From Actinomycetes bacterium (GTDB taxonomy: Bacteria > Actinomycetota > Actinomycetes > Actinomycetales > Micrococcaceae): a stretch of DNA of 22,913 bases. Shown piece after piece: positions 1-7,136 of the stretch. How positions within the stretch are numbered: position 1 is the stretch's first letter; every line of letters starts with the position of its first letter. The position numbers and the translations under genes are program-made. The DNA is taken from positions 1-22,913 of the forward strand of contig JAFAAV010000016.1 of assembly GCA_023426375.1 (NCBI GenBank). Direction: 5' to 3'. The notes beneath the pieces were generated by a model. It did not search any database and was not told the origin of the DNA. It was given only the letters and a program-made list of their open reading frames with translations.

Positions 1-47
1 GCTCCTGCTCAACCGTTGCTACACTGGATTGGCGCTTCACGCGGCCT

Positions 48-123
48 GCCTCGGTAGCTCAGTGGATAGAGCAGGAGCCTTCTAATCTCTTGGTCGGGGG
101 TTCGATTCCCTCTCGGGGCACCA
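48..123 (+). tRNA. tRNA-Arg (anticodon TCT)
   Basis: The sequence folds as a complete 76-nt cloverleaf with an encoded CCA. The acceptor strand GCCTCGG pairs with TCGGGGC, with two G-U pairs, then discriminator A and CCA at 121-123. The D stem is GCTC/GAGC, and the T arm is GGGGG-TTCGATT-CCCTC. The anticodon loop is CTTCTAA, giving TCT, which reads AGA arginine codons, rare in a GC-rich genome. The last anticodon-stem position (C/T) is unpaired. No intron is seen. Downstream lies a 26-bp hairpin, and the next gene (glnE) is convergent. Confidence 0.93.
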
Positions 124-142
124 AAAAATCCTGCAGGTACAC

Positions 143-198
143 CTGAGGGGCTGTTGGAACCTTTTTCCGCAAGGGGAAGGGTTCTAACGGCCCCTCAG
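143..198 (+). terminator. 26-bp perfect hairpin with GCAA tetraloop after tRNA-Arg
   Basis: Every base of 143-168 pairs with 173-198 around a GCAA (GNRA) loop at 169-172. Five of the 26 pairs are wobbles in the plus-strand RNA (152-189, 156-185, 162-179, 165-176, 166-175); in the minus-strand RNA they would be A-C mismatches. The structure therefore favours a transcript reading out of the tRNA gene. There is no T-run after the stem, so it is not a textbook intrinsic terminator. It could be a terminator or processing hairpin for the tRNA precursor, a small structured RNA, or a copy of a dispersed palindrome. Confidence 0.6.
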
Positions 199-204
199 CT
201 GTTG

Positions 205-226
205 CGGGCGGCCCTAACGGCCCCCG
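205..226. other. Second small hairpin in the tRNA/glnE gap
   Basis: CGGG-(C)-GGCC pairs with GGCC-CCCG around CTAAC, giving 8 bp with one bulged C. It lies 6 bases after the large hairpin and 57 bases past the glnE stop. It repeats the 11-base text CTAACGGCCCC that forms the 3' arm of the large hairpin (184-194 and 214-224), so the 5' arm at 147-157 could pair with either copy. It could help end glnE transcription on the minus strand. A further 5-bp hairpin (CGGGC/GCCCG, 241-256) follows. Confidence 0.4.
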
Positions 227-282
227 GCGTGCACATGACCCGGGCGTTCGTGCCCGCTCACCGCCTACTGATGACCTAGCAC

Positions 283-3200
283 CTAGTGCCCGTAGAACAC
301 CCGCTCGAACACGGTGCGCGACTGCCGAGTGATCCGCAGATAATCCTCTTCCAGCTGTGAGGCGGACCCGGGTTCGTACCCGATCCACCGGGCCACGGCT
401 TCCAGGTCCACACGACGCGAGGGTACGGAGTCCGAGGAACGACCCGAACGCAACACGTTGCCGTTTCGAATGGCCGTCGCCAGTGTCCACGCGCTCTTGA
501 GCACCTGAGCATCCTGGGGTGCCAACAGATCTGCCTCGACCGCGGCTTCCAGCGCAGCCAGGGTGGACGTGGTACGCAGCCCCTCGACCTTGTGACCGTG
601 CTGCAACTGAAGCAATTGCACGAGCCACTCCACATCCGAGAGCCCGCCGCGGCCGAGTTTGAGTTGGCGATTGGGATCCGCTCCGCGCGGCATGCGCTCG
701 CTCTCCACACGGGCCTTCATCCGACGCACCTCGATGAGCTGTCTGTCGGTGAAATCGGCCGGATACCGGTAACGGTCGAACACGCGCACGAGCGCCGTGG
801 CGACGTCCTCGTTACCGGCCATGTACCGGGCTCGAGTCAGTGCCTGGAACTCCCAGGTCTGACCCCACCGGTCGTAGTACTGGGCGAAGGATTCCACCGA
901 ACGCGCCATGGGGCCTTGCTTGCCTTCGGGCCGCAGATCGTTGTCGATCTCGAGCGTGCGCTCGGCAATGATGGGCGGCTTGCACGGCATCTTGAGCAGC
1001 TGCACCATGCGCGAGAAAATCTTCTCGGCCTGGGAGCGAGCGTCACTGGACTCGGCACCGTCGCGCGGTTCGAAGGCATACATGACGTCCGCGTCCGATC
1101 CGTAGCCGATTTCCCGGCCACCCTGACGCCCCATGGCCACGACCATCAGGTCCGCCAGGGTCTCATGGTCATCACCTTGGCAGAACTCTTGCTGCGCGAT
1201 GTACAAAGCACCCATCACGGTGGCCTGGTCCACGTTGGACAGTCCCGCCACGACCGATTCGACGGAGGCCAAACCACTGGTGTCCGCGAGCGCGATACGC
1301 AGTTGCTCGCGACGCCTGATCTGGCGGATCGCGCGGATTGCTTCCTCGGGCTCGGGGTGGCGATGCAACTGGGTGCGCATTTCCTTGGCAAGTTCATCCA
1401 GGGCGCGCGGTCGCAGCTGCGGGTCATCACCCAGCCAGGCAATGGCCTGCGGGGAGGTCTCCAGCAGGTCCGAGACGTACCGGGAGCTGGACAGGATCTG
1501 ACACAGACGTTCGGCAGCAGCGTTCGAATCGCGCAGCAGCCGCAGGAACCACGGAGTGTTGCCCATGGCCTCGGAGATTTTGCGGAAGTTGAGTAGACCG
1601 GCATCCGGGTCCACGCCCTGTGCGATCCAGTCGAGCAGGACCGGCAGCAGGGTGCGAAGGATTTCCGCCCGGCGGCTCACACCGCGTGACAACGCCTCGA
1701 TGTGGCGCATGGCCGCCTTGGTGTCCTGATAGCCCAGGGCCGCCAAACGGTCGAGTGCTGATTCGGTGGTCAGTGTGGTGTCCGTGGGCGCGTTGGCCAG
1801 GGCCGCCAGCATCGGACGGTAGAAAATCCGTTCGTGCATGGAGCGAACGGACCGCTTGACCTTGGTCCAGTCCTCCGTCAGCGCCTTGCCCGTGGGGTGC
1901 CGGTTCTCCCCCGCTCCATCCACGGATCGCGCAACGACTGACAATTCGCGTTCGTCGCGCGGCATGAGGTGAGTGCGTCGCATGCGGAACAGTTGGATGC
2001 GGTGCTCCAACAAGCGCAGCCATCGATAGTTGCGGTGGAATTCGTCACCGTCGCTGCGGGAAATGTACCCGCCGGCCGACAGCGCCACGAGCGAGTCAGT
2101 GGTGGCCTTGGTGCGCACCGTTTCATCGCTGCGCCCGTGCACGAGCTGCAGCAACTGCACCGTGAACTCGACATCGCGCAATCCACCCGGGCCCAGCTTG
2201 ATCTGGCGGTCCCGATCCGCCTCGGGGATGTTGTCCGTGACCCTCCGTCGCATAGCCTGGACGGATTCCACGAATCCTTCACGCTCGGCCGAGGACCACA
2301 CGAACGGGGCGATGGCGTCCTCGTAGCGCTGCCCCAGGTCACTGTCACCGGCAATCGCGCGTGCCTTGAGCAACGCCTGGAATTCCCAGGACTTGGCCCA
2401 ACGCTTGTAGTAGCGCACGTGCGAATCCAGCGTGCGGACGAGGGGTCCGTCCTTGCCCTCGGGACGCAGGTTGGCATCCACTTCCCACAGGGCAGGTTCG
2501 GGTCCAGACGTCATGATGGCGCGGGCCATGCCGGACGCCAAGTTCGTGGCGATCTCGGTGGCCAGTTGCTCGTCCGGCACCTCACCCTGGTCAGCTGCCT
2601 TGACGTCGACGACGTACACGACGTCAACGTCCGAAATATAGTTCAGCTCTCGGGCACCACATTTGCCCATGCCGATCACGGCCAGCCGCACCTGATCGAC
2701 GAGGGCCTTGTCCCACTGTTCGTTGGCCTCGGCACGCGCCACAGCCAGTCCGGCTTCAATCGCGGCCCCCGCCAGATCTGCGAGCTGACGGCCCACGGAC
2801 GGCATGTACTCCACGGGGTCCAGGGCGCCGACGTCGCGAATGGCCACTTTGGTGATGCCTCGCCGGTAGGCGACCCGCAGCGCCTTGTAGGCATCCGCTC
2901 CGGTGTCGGTGGCCGTGGGGATCTCGGACTCAGGATCGGCTCCGACCGATTCCAGCAAGGCATCCCTGAAGACATCGCCGTTGTCGTGTCCGGGTTGGTC
3001 CTGCGGTTCGATGTTCAGCAGGTCAAGATTCTGGGGTGCTCGCAGCAAGAACTCACCGAGCGCTTCTGACGCGCCCAGGAGGCGGAACATTGTCTCGGAC
3101 GCCCGTTCGTCCCCGTTGACCCGGTCAGCGATCTCCGGGTGCTGCTCGATCAATCGGACGATCAGTTGCAGCGCTACGTCCGGAGAGGCCGAATGTGCCA

Positions 3201-3354
3201 GTCCGTCGAGCATCTTCTCCAAATCGACATCATCGAGTTCGCGGAAGCCCAGCCAGCGCCTGGCGTTGGTGACATCAGCGAATCCGATGGAGATCAGCCG
3301 CTTGGCCGAGATTTTTTCCGCGCGTTCCTTGGCAGTTCCTTCCGTGGCACCCAT
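283..3354 (-). CDS. glnE: Bifunctional glutamine synthetase adenylyltransferase / adenylyl-removing enzyme
   Basis: The 1023-residue protein has the duplicated nucleotidyltransferase architecture of GlnE. The N-terminal (deadenylylating) domain carries GMGKCGARELNYISDVD at about 228-244, with the metal-binding D-x-D. The C-terminal (adenylylating) domain carries GMGRQGGREIGYGSDAD near 740. Each is followed by a helical segment with a KLGPGGLRDVEF or KLGRGGLSDVEW motif. GlnE transfers AMP to, or removes it from, a tyrosine of type I glutamine synthetase in response to nitrogen status. I chose the ATG at 3354, which is 11 bases after the glnA stop; an upstream in-frame start at 3429 would run into glnA. 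The short gap implies cotranscription with glnA. The ribosome-binding site is weak (GGCGGG), so translation may be coupled. Length matches actinobacterial GlnE (about 1000 residues). Confidence 0.96.
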   Translation of the reverse strand: MGATEGTAKERAEKISAKRLISIGFADVTNARRWLGFRELDDVDLEKMLDGLAHSASPDVALQLIVRLIEQHPEIADRVNGDERASETMFRLLGASEALGEFLLRAPQNLDLLNIEPQDQPGHDNGDVFRDALLESVGADPESEIPTATDTGADAYKALRVAYRRGITKVAIRDVGALDPVEYMPSVGRQLADLAGAAIEAGLAVARAEANEQWDKALVDQVRLAVIGMGKCGARELNYISDVDVVYVVDVKAADQGEVPDEQLATEIATNLASGMARAIMTSGPEPALWEVDANLRPEGKDGPLVRTLDSHVRYYKRWAKSWEFQALLKARAIAGDSDLGQRYEDAIAPFVWSSAEREGFVESVQAMRRRVTDNIPEADRDRQIKLGPGGLRDVEFTVQLLQLVHGRSDETVRTKATTDSLVALSAGGYISRSDGDEFHRNYRWLRLLEHRIQLFRMRRTHLMPRDERELSVVARSVDGAGENRHPTGKALTEDWTKVKRSVRSMHERIFYRPMLAALANAPTDTTLTTESALDRLAALGYQDTKAAMRHIEALSRGVSRRAEILRTLLPVLLDWIAQGVDPDAGLLNFRKISEAMGNTPWFLRLLRDSNAAAERLCQILSSSRYVSDLLETSPQAIAWLGDDPQLRPRALDELAKEMRTQLHRHPEPEEAIRAIRQIRRREQLRIALADTSGLASVESVVAGLSNVDQATVMGALYIAQQEFCQGDDHETLADLMVVAMGRQGGREIGYGSDADVMYAFEPRDGAESSDARSQAEKIFSRMVQLLKMPCKPPIIAERTLEIDNDLRPEGKQGPMARSVESFAQYYDRWGQTWEFQALTRARYMAGNEDVATALVRVFDRYRYPADFTDRQLIEVRRMKARVESERMPRGADPNRQLKLGRGGLSDVEWLVQLLQLQHGHKVEGLRTTSTLAALEAAVEADLLAPQDAQVLKSAWTLATAIRNGNVLRSGRSSDSVPSRRVDLEAVARWIGYEPGSASQLEEDYLRITRQSRTVFERVFYGH

Positions 3355-3365
3355 GCCCGCCACGC

Positions 3366-4709
3366 CTACAGGATTCCCAGGTTGGTGCGCAGCTCGTAGG
3401 GGCTGACCTCCACCCGGTACTGATCCCAATCGCGACGTTTGTTACGCAGGAAGTAGTCGAAGACCTGCTCCCCCAGAAGTTCTGCCATGAACTCCGAATC
3501 CTCGGTCTGGCGAATGGCCTCGTGCAGGCTCGTGGGCAACGGCTGGTGCCCCACGGCCCGGCGTTCGGCGCTGCTCATGGAGAACACGTCGTCCATTTCC
3601 ACCGGCGGCAGTTCGTACTCGTTCTCGATGCCCTTGAGTCCAGCACCCAGCAGTGCCGCATAGGACAGGTAGGGGTTGGTGGCGGAGTCGATGCCGCGGT
3701 ATTCGATCCGGGAGGACTGCACCTTGTCCGGCTTGTACAGCGGCACGCGGACGAGTGCGGAACGGTTGTTATGGCCCCAGGACATGTACGAGGGCGCTTC
3801 GTCACCGGCCCACAGTCGCTTGTAGGAGTTGACGAACTGGTTGGTCACGGACGTGAATTCCGGTGCGTGGTGCAGCAGCCCTGCAATGAAGTGCCGACCG
3901 GTCTTGGACAACCGGAACTCGGCGCCGGCCTCGTAGAAGGCGTTGGTGTCACCCTCGAACAATGAGAAGTGCGTGTGCATCCCGGAACCGGGCTGCCGGG
4001 AGAACGGTTTGGGCATGAAGGTCGCGTAGATACCTTGCGACAGTGCGACCTCTTTGATGATCGTGCGGAACGTCATGATGTTGTCGGCCGTCTGCAGCGC
4101 ATCCGCGTACCGGAGGTCGATCTCGTTCTGACCCGGGCCAGCCTCGTGGTGGGAGAACTCCACCGAGATTCCCACGGCCTCGAGCATGCTCACGGCGGTG
4201 CGGCGGAAGTCCTGAACTACGCCACCCGGTACGTGATCGAAATAGCCCTCGTAATCCACGGGGGTGGGCTCACCCGTCTTGGGGTCCAGTTCCGAGGAAC
4301 GCAGCAGGTAGAACTCGATTTCAGGGGCCGTGTAGCACGTGAAGCCCATGTCCGCGGCCTTGTTCAGGACTCTCCGGAGCACGCCGCGCGGATCGGAAGC
4401 GGACGGCTCACCGTCCGGTGTCTTGAGATCGCAGAACATGCGGGAGGTAGGTTCTTCGTCCCCGCGCCACGGGAGCAACTGGAACGTAGAGGGGTCCGGC
4501 TGCAACAGCATGTCTGATTCGAAAACACGCGAGAGACCCTCGATGGAGGAACCGTCGAAGCCGAGGCCCTCGTCGAAAGCGGCTTCCACTTCCGCGGGGG
4601 CCAATGCCACGGATTTGAGCGTTCCCACGACGTCCGTGAACCACAGACGCACGAATCGCACGTCTCGATCCTCAATGGTTCGCAAAACGAATTCTTGCTG
4701 CCGATCCAT
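3366..4709 (-). CDS. glnA: Type I glutamine synthetase (GlnA2-like)
   Basis: The 447-residue protein is a class I glutamine synthetase making glutamine from glutamate, ammonia and ATP. Visible landmarks are the flexible loop GLGFDGSSIEG (48-58), the metal-binding APEIEFYL (128-135), the catalytic KPFSRQPGSGMHTHFS (234-249), and NNRSALVRVP (314-323) in the glutamate/ATP site. It is the short form, without the long insertion of the E. coli type. At the position of the adenylylated tyrosine (VDRNIYVMSKEER in Bacillus) it reads VEMDDVFSMSSAER, with Phe376, so it lacks the usual target residue. That fits the GlnA2 paralogue encoded beside glnE in actinobacteria, not the main adenylylated GlnA1. 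The ATG at 4709 has GAGGTGG eight bases upstream. First gene of a glnA-glnE unit, divergent from panB. Confidence 0.95.
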   Translation of the reverse strand: MDRQQEFVLRTIEDRDVRFVRLWFTDVVGTLKSVALAPAEVEAAFDEGLGFDGSSIEGLSRVFESDMLLQPDPSTFQLLPWRGDEEPTSRMFCDLKTPDGEPSASDPRGVLRRVLNKAADMGFTCYTAPEIEFYLLRSSELDPKTGEPTPVDYEGYFDHVPGGVVQDFRRTAVSMLEAVGISVEFSHHEAGPGQNEIDLRYADALQTADNIMTFRTIIKEVALSQGIYATFMPKPFSRQPGSGMHTHFSLFEGDTNAFYEAGAEFRLSKTGRHFIAGLLHHAPEFTSVTNQFVNSYKRLWAGDEAPSYMSWGHNNRSALVRVPLYKPDKVQSSRIEYRGIDSATNPYLSYAALLGAGLKGIENEYELPPVEMDDVFSMSSAERRAVGHQPLPTSLHEAIRQTEDSEFMAELLGEQVFDYFLRNKRRDWDQYRVEVSPYELRTNLGIL

Positions 4710-4761
4710 GTGGGGCCACCTCGGGTTTCTCGTCCGTGTTGCGGATGTGCTCGCGGCCCGA

Positions 4762-4800
4762 TGACGTCTCCGTCACAGGTGAGCCGCTACCTCAACTCTA
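4762..4800. promoter_or_regulatory. glnA/panB divergent control region: TGACG-N4-CGTCA dyad and minus-strand -10
   Basis: The 166-base gap between the divergent glnA and panB starts contains the perfect dyad TGACG-TCTC-CGTCA at 4762-4775. It also contains a minus-strand -10-like TAGAGT at 4800-4795, about 85 bases upstream of the glnA start. No convincing -35 is seen at 16-18 bases. The dyad would lie just downstream of a glnA transcript start, a plausible operator position. It does not resemble the GlnR or AmtR motifs I know. Confidence 0.3.
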
Positions 4801-4863
4801 ACGGCAGGTCCCCACAAGCGGACGCGACGCACGCGCGCCCGGTCCGAGCGGCGTCGTCGGCGG

Positions 4864-4876
4864 TACCCTGGAGCAA
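4864..4876 (+). promoter_or_regulatory. Candidate leaderless promoter of panB
   Basis: A TANNNT -10 element (TACCCT, 4864-4869) is followed by exactly six bases and then the panB ATG at 4876. This places transcription start at or next to the A of ATG, the arrangement typical of leaderless actinobacterial genes. The only Shine-Dalgarno-like string, GGAG at 4870-4873, is two bases from ATG, too close for normal use. No clear -35 is visible. Confidence 0.5.
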
Positions 4877-5730
4877 TGACCGCTACGCCCCAGTCAGCTC
4901 AGGCAGCCACGACCCCCTCACTCAGCGAGGTGACCCGCGTACGCACGGTGCATTTGCAACGTGCCAAGGCGCAGGGTGAGAAGTTCGCGATGCTCACCAG
5001 TTACGACTTCTTGACGGCCGCCATTTTCGACGGCGCCGGCGTAGACGTCCTGCTCGTGGGCGACTCGGCGGGCAATAACGTTCTGGGCTTCGAAACCACC
5101 ATCCCGGTCACGCTCGATCACATGATCCCTCTGGCCGCAGCGGTGGCTCGGGCGGCGCAGCGCGCCCTGGTGGTCGTGGACCTGCCGTTCGGTAGCTACG
5201 AGGAATCCCCCGAGCAGGCCGTGCGCTCCTCGGTGCGCATCATGAAAGAAACCGGTGCACACGCCGTGAAGCTCGAGGCCGGTGAGGAACTGGCCGACCA
5301 CGTGGCCGCAGTGGTGCGCGCGGGCATTCCCGTGATGGGGCACGTGGGGTTCACCCCGCAGTCCGAGCACGCCTTGGGCGGTTATCGGGTCCAGGGCAAG
5401 GGCGACGCCGCTGCCAAACTGATTGCCGATGCCCAGGCCGTCCAGGCCGCCGGGGCCTTCGCCGTGGTCCTGGAAATGGTCTCCGCGGATGCCGCCAAGG
5501 AAGTCGAAGACATTCTTTCGATCCCCACCGTGGGAATCGGCGCGGGCAACGTCACCACCGGGCAGGTGCTCGTGTGGCAGGACATGTTGGGCCTGCGAAC
5601 CCGCCGCATGCCCAGGTTCGTCAAGCAGTACGCCCAGCTGTCCGAAACCATTGGTGACGCTGTGGGCAGTTACGTGTCCGAGGTGAAGTCCGGACAGTTC
5701 CCGGCCGAGGAGCACAGCTTCCGCGGCTGA
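4876..5730 (+). CDS. panB: 3-methyl-2-oxobutanoate hydroxymethyltransferase
   Basis: PanB makes ketopantoate from alpha-ketoisovalerate and 5,10-methylenetetrahydrofolate, the first committed step to pantothenate and so to CoA and the acyl carrier prosthetic group. The 284-residue protein has TSYDFLTA (41-48), the metal-binding VGDSAGNNVLG (61-71), VVDLPFGSYE (100-109), VKLEAG (131-136), MGHVGFTPQS (154-163), the catalytic glutamate in VVLEMV (about 197-202) and GIGAGNVTTGQVLVWQD near the C-terminus. In GNVTTGQVLVWQD the usual pattern is GxxxDGQVLVxxD, so the common DGQ aspartate is Thr here. About 20 unconserved residues precede the core, so a later start cannot be excluded, but the -10 placed six bases before ATG supports 4876. 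It is monocistronic, ending in the hairpin at 5754-5783. Confidence 0.95.
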   Translation: MTATPQSAQAATTPSLSEVTRVRTVHLQRAKAQGEKFAMLTSYDFLTAAIFDGAGVDVLLVGDSAGNNVLGFETTIPVTLDHMIPLAAAVARAAQRALVVVDLPFGSYEESPEQAVRSSVRIMKETGAHAVKLEAGEELADHVAAVVRAGIPVMGHVGFTPQSEHALGGYRVQGKGDAAAKLIADAQAVQAAGAFAVVLEMVSADAAKEVEDILSIPTVGIGAGNVTTGQVLVWQDMLGLRTRRMPRFVKQYAQLSETIGDAVGSYVSEVKSGQFPAEEHSFRG

Positions 5731-5753
5731 ATTCCCACGCGCATCAGACAAGC

Positions 5754-5783
5754 GAAGGCCCGGACAGAATTGTCCGGGCCTTC
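5754..5783. terminator. Bidirectional rho-independent terminator (panB / 58-aa gene)
   Basis: GAAGGCCCGGACA pairs perfectly with TGTCCGGGCCTTC over 13 bp around a GAAT loop. It sits between the panB stop (5730) and the stop of the convergent small gene (5804), and the stem is symmetric, so it can serve both strands. The T-run on either side is short. Confidence 0.85.
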
Positions 5784-5803
5784 GGTGTGTCGTGTGAAGA
5801 GGT

Positions 5804-5980
5804 TCAGTCGCCCTTGTAAGCGGCGTCCTCGTCGTCCCAGCGCTTGGTGTTCTCCGCCGCGGTCTTGAGCGCGCGCGATGCCTCTTCTCGAGTGGCGTAC
5901 GGACCCATGAGCTGGCGGTAGTCGTCCTTGGGCCCCTCTTCCACCTGCTTGGTGTACAGGTTGTACCAGTACTCAGCCAT
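5804..5980 (-). CDS. Small conserved protein, SPOR-like fragment (58 aa)
   Basis: This gene is too short for many gene finders. The frame starts at ATG 5980 and stops with TGA at 5806-5804. The protein begins MAEYWYNLYTKQVEEG and continues with LMGPYATREEASRAL; it is aromatic at the N-terminus and charged at the C-terminus (KRWDDEDAAYKGD). The GPYxTxEEAxxAL pattern is that of the small proteins, often labelled SPOR-domain, found beside map in Arthrobacter and relatives. It has no signal peptide or membrane segment. Its function is unknown; the pattern resembles half of a SPOR peptidoglycan-binding repeat, but with no export signal, wall binding is doubtful. It is convergent with panB and divergent from map. 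Confidence 0.8.
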   Translation of the reverse strand: MAEYWYNLYTKQVEEGPKDDYRQLMGPYATREEASRALKTAAENTKRWDDEDAAYKGD

Positions 5981-6083
5981 GTCATTCCCTCACTCTCACG
6001 GCGCTACGCGCCCTTCGACGGTTCAGTCCACGGAACGTGCAACCCTGGACTGATGCTCGGCTCTGCTCCGAGCGTCTAAGGAT

Positions 6084-6155
6084 TAGGCTAGTGCCAAGAC
6101 CCGCGCAGCGCCCGCATACCGCCCGGCAACTGCCATCGATTCAACCCGTTGGAGG
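6084..6155 (+). promoter_or_regulatory. Candidate map promoter (-10 TAGGCT) and ribosome-binding site
   Basis: In the 187-base gap upstream of map, a -10-like TAGGCT lies at 6084-6089 with no convincing -35. GGAGG at 6151-6155 is 12 bases before the GTG at 6168, slightly far but the only good Shine-Dalgarno site nearby, and it supports that start over internal ATGs. Nothing else is recognisable in the gap. Confidence 0.4.
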
Positions 6156-6167
6156 CAACGACCCACC

Positions 6168-7064
6168 GTGACATCGCACAACCTGGCCCCAGCTCCCGGA
6201 TCCACCGCTCCCATCGGGGACCTCAAACCGGGAATCATCGGACCTTCCCGCACGGTTCCCGCCTCGATCACCCGCCCCGAATACGTGGGACGTATGGATG
6301 CCAATGAAGGCAACGACTCCAATATGTACACCCCGGAGGAGATCGAGCTGGTCCGCGAGGCCGGCCGCATCGCGGCCCGCGCCCTCGAACTGGCCGGTGC
6401 CGCCGCTCAGCCCGGTGTGACCACCGATGAGCTGGACCGCCTCGCCCACGAATACATGTGTGATCACGGGGCCTACCCCTCGTGCCTGGACTACCGCGGT
6501 TTCCGCAAGTCCATCTGCACCTCCATCAATGAGGTCATCTGCCACGGTATCCCTGACTCCACCGTGCTCGAGGACGGTGACATCGTGAACCTGGACGTCA
6601 CCGCGTACAAGAACGGAATGCACGGTGACACCAATGCGACCTTCCTGGTGGGCGACGTGGATGAGGACTCGCGTCTGCTGGTCGAGCGCACCCGTGAGGC
6701 CACCAACCGCGCAATCAAGGCCGTTCGCCCGGGACGCGAGATCAACGTGATCGGTCGCGTCATCGAGAAATACGCCAAGCGCTTCAACTACGGCGTGGTC
6801 CGTGACTTCACCGGTCACGGTGTGGGGCGCGAGTTCCACTCCGGGCTGATCATTCCGCATTACGACGCCGCCCCGGGCTACAGCACCGAGATGAAGCCGG
6901 GCATGATCTTCACGATCGAGCCCATGCTGACCCTGGGGTCGATCGCGTGGGACCAGTGGGACGACGACTGGACCATCACCACCTCTGACAAGCGCCGCAC
7001 CGCCCAGTTCGAGCACACCATGGTTGTGACCGATGACGGCGTTGACGTACTCACCCTGCCGTAA
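6168..7064 (+). CDS. map: Methionine aminopeptidase type I
   Basis: The enzyme removes the initiator methionine from nascent proteins in the cytoplasm using a two-metal centre. All landmark residues are present: His126 in CHGIPD, Asp143 in NLDVT, Asp154 in HGDTNATF, His217 in FTGHGVG, Glu251 in TIEPM and Glu282 in QFEHT. The protein is 298 residues, longer than E. coli Map (264). The extra N-terminus, with a proline-rich stretch and RPEYVG (about 36-41), matches the longer actinobacterial MapB-type enzymes, which supports the GTG start at 6168. An ATG at 6294 would remove that segment. Its stop lies 72 bases before the ppgK start, and no terminator lies between, so the two are probably cotranscribed. 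Confidence 0.95.
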   Translation: MTSHNLAPAPGSTAPIGDLKPGIIGPSRTVPASITRPEYVGRMDANEGNDSNMYTPEEIELVREAGRIAARALELAGAAAQPGVTTDELDRLAHEYMCDHGAYPSCLDYRGFRKSICTSINEVICHGIPDSTVLEDGDIVNLDVTAYKNGMHGDTNATFLVGDVDEDSRLLVERTREATNRAIKAVRPGREINVIGRVIEKYAKRFNYGVVRDFTGHGVGREFHSGLIIPHYDAAPGYSTEMKPGMIFTIEPMLTLGSIAWDQWDDDWTITTSDKRRTAQFEHTMVVTDDGVDVLTLP

Positions 7065-7136
7065 ACTGACCGCACACTCGGGGCGTGGAACATGCCCCTG
7101 ACCACCTGGTTTCACCGTGAACCGAGAGGACCGTTC

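Noticed and set aside
48..282. tRNA gene as a possible integration (att) site with mobile DNA beside it
   Set aside because: No copy of the tRNA 3' end is found elsewhere in the window, and no integrase or phage gene lies nearby; the flanking genes are housekeeping.
1969..3069. 366-codon plus-strand frame inside glnE (and similar frames antisense to panB, map, aceE)
   Set aside because: These are shadows of well-supported genes on the other strand, with no ribosome sites and no family motifs.
3355..3429. Upstream in-frame start of glnE adding 25 residues
   Set aside because: It lies within glnA and the extra residues are unlike GlnE N-termini; ATG 3354 right after the glnA stop is better.
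4695..4979. 94-codon plus-strand frame overlapping the glnA start and panB
   Set aside because: It spans a divergent promoter region, is low-complexity Arg/Pro/Ser-rich, and overlaps the first codons of panB in another frame.
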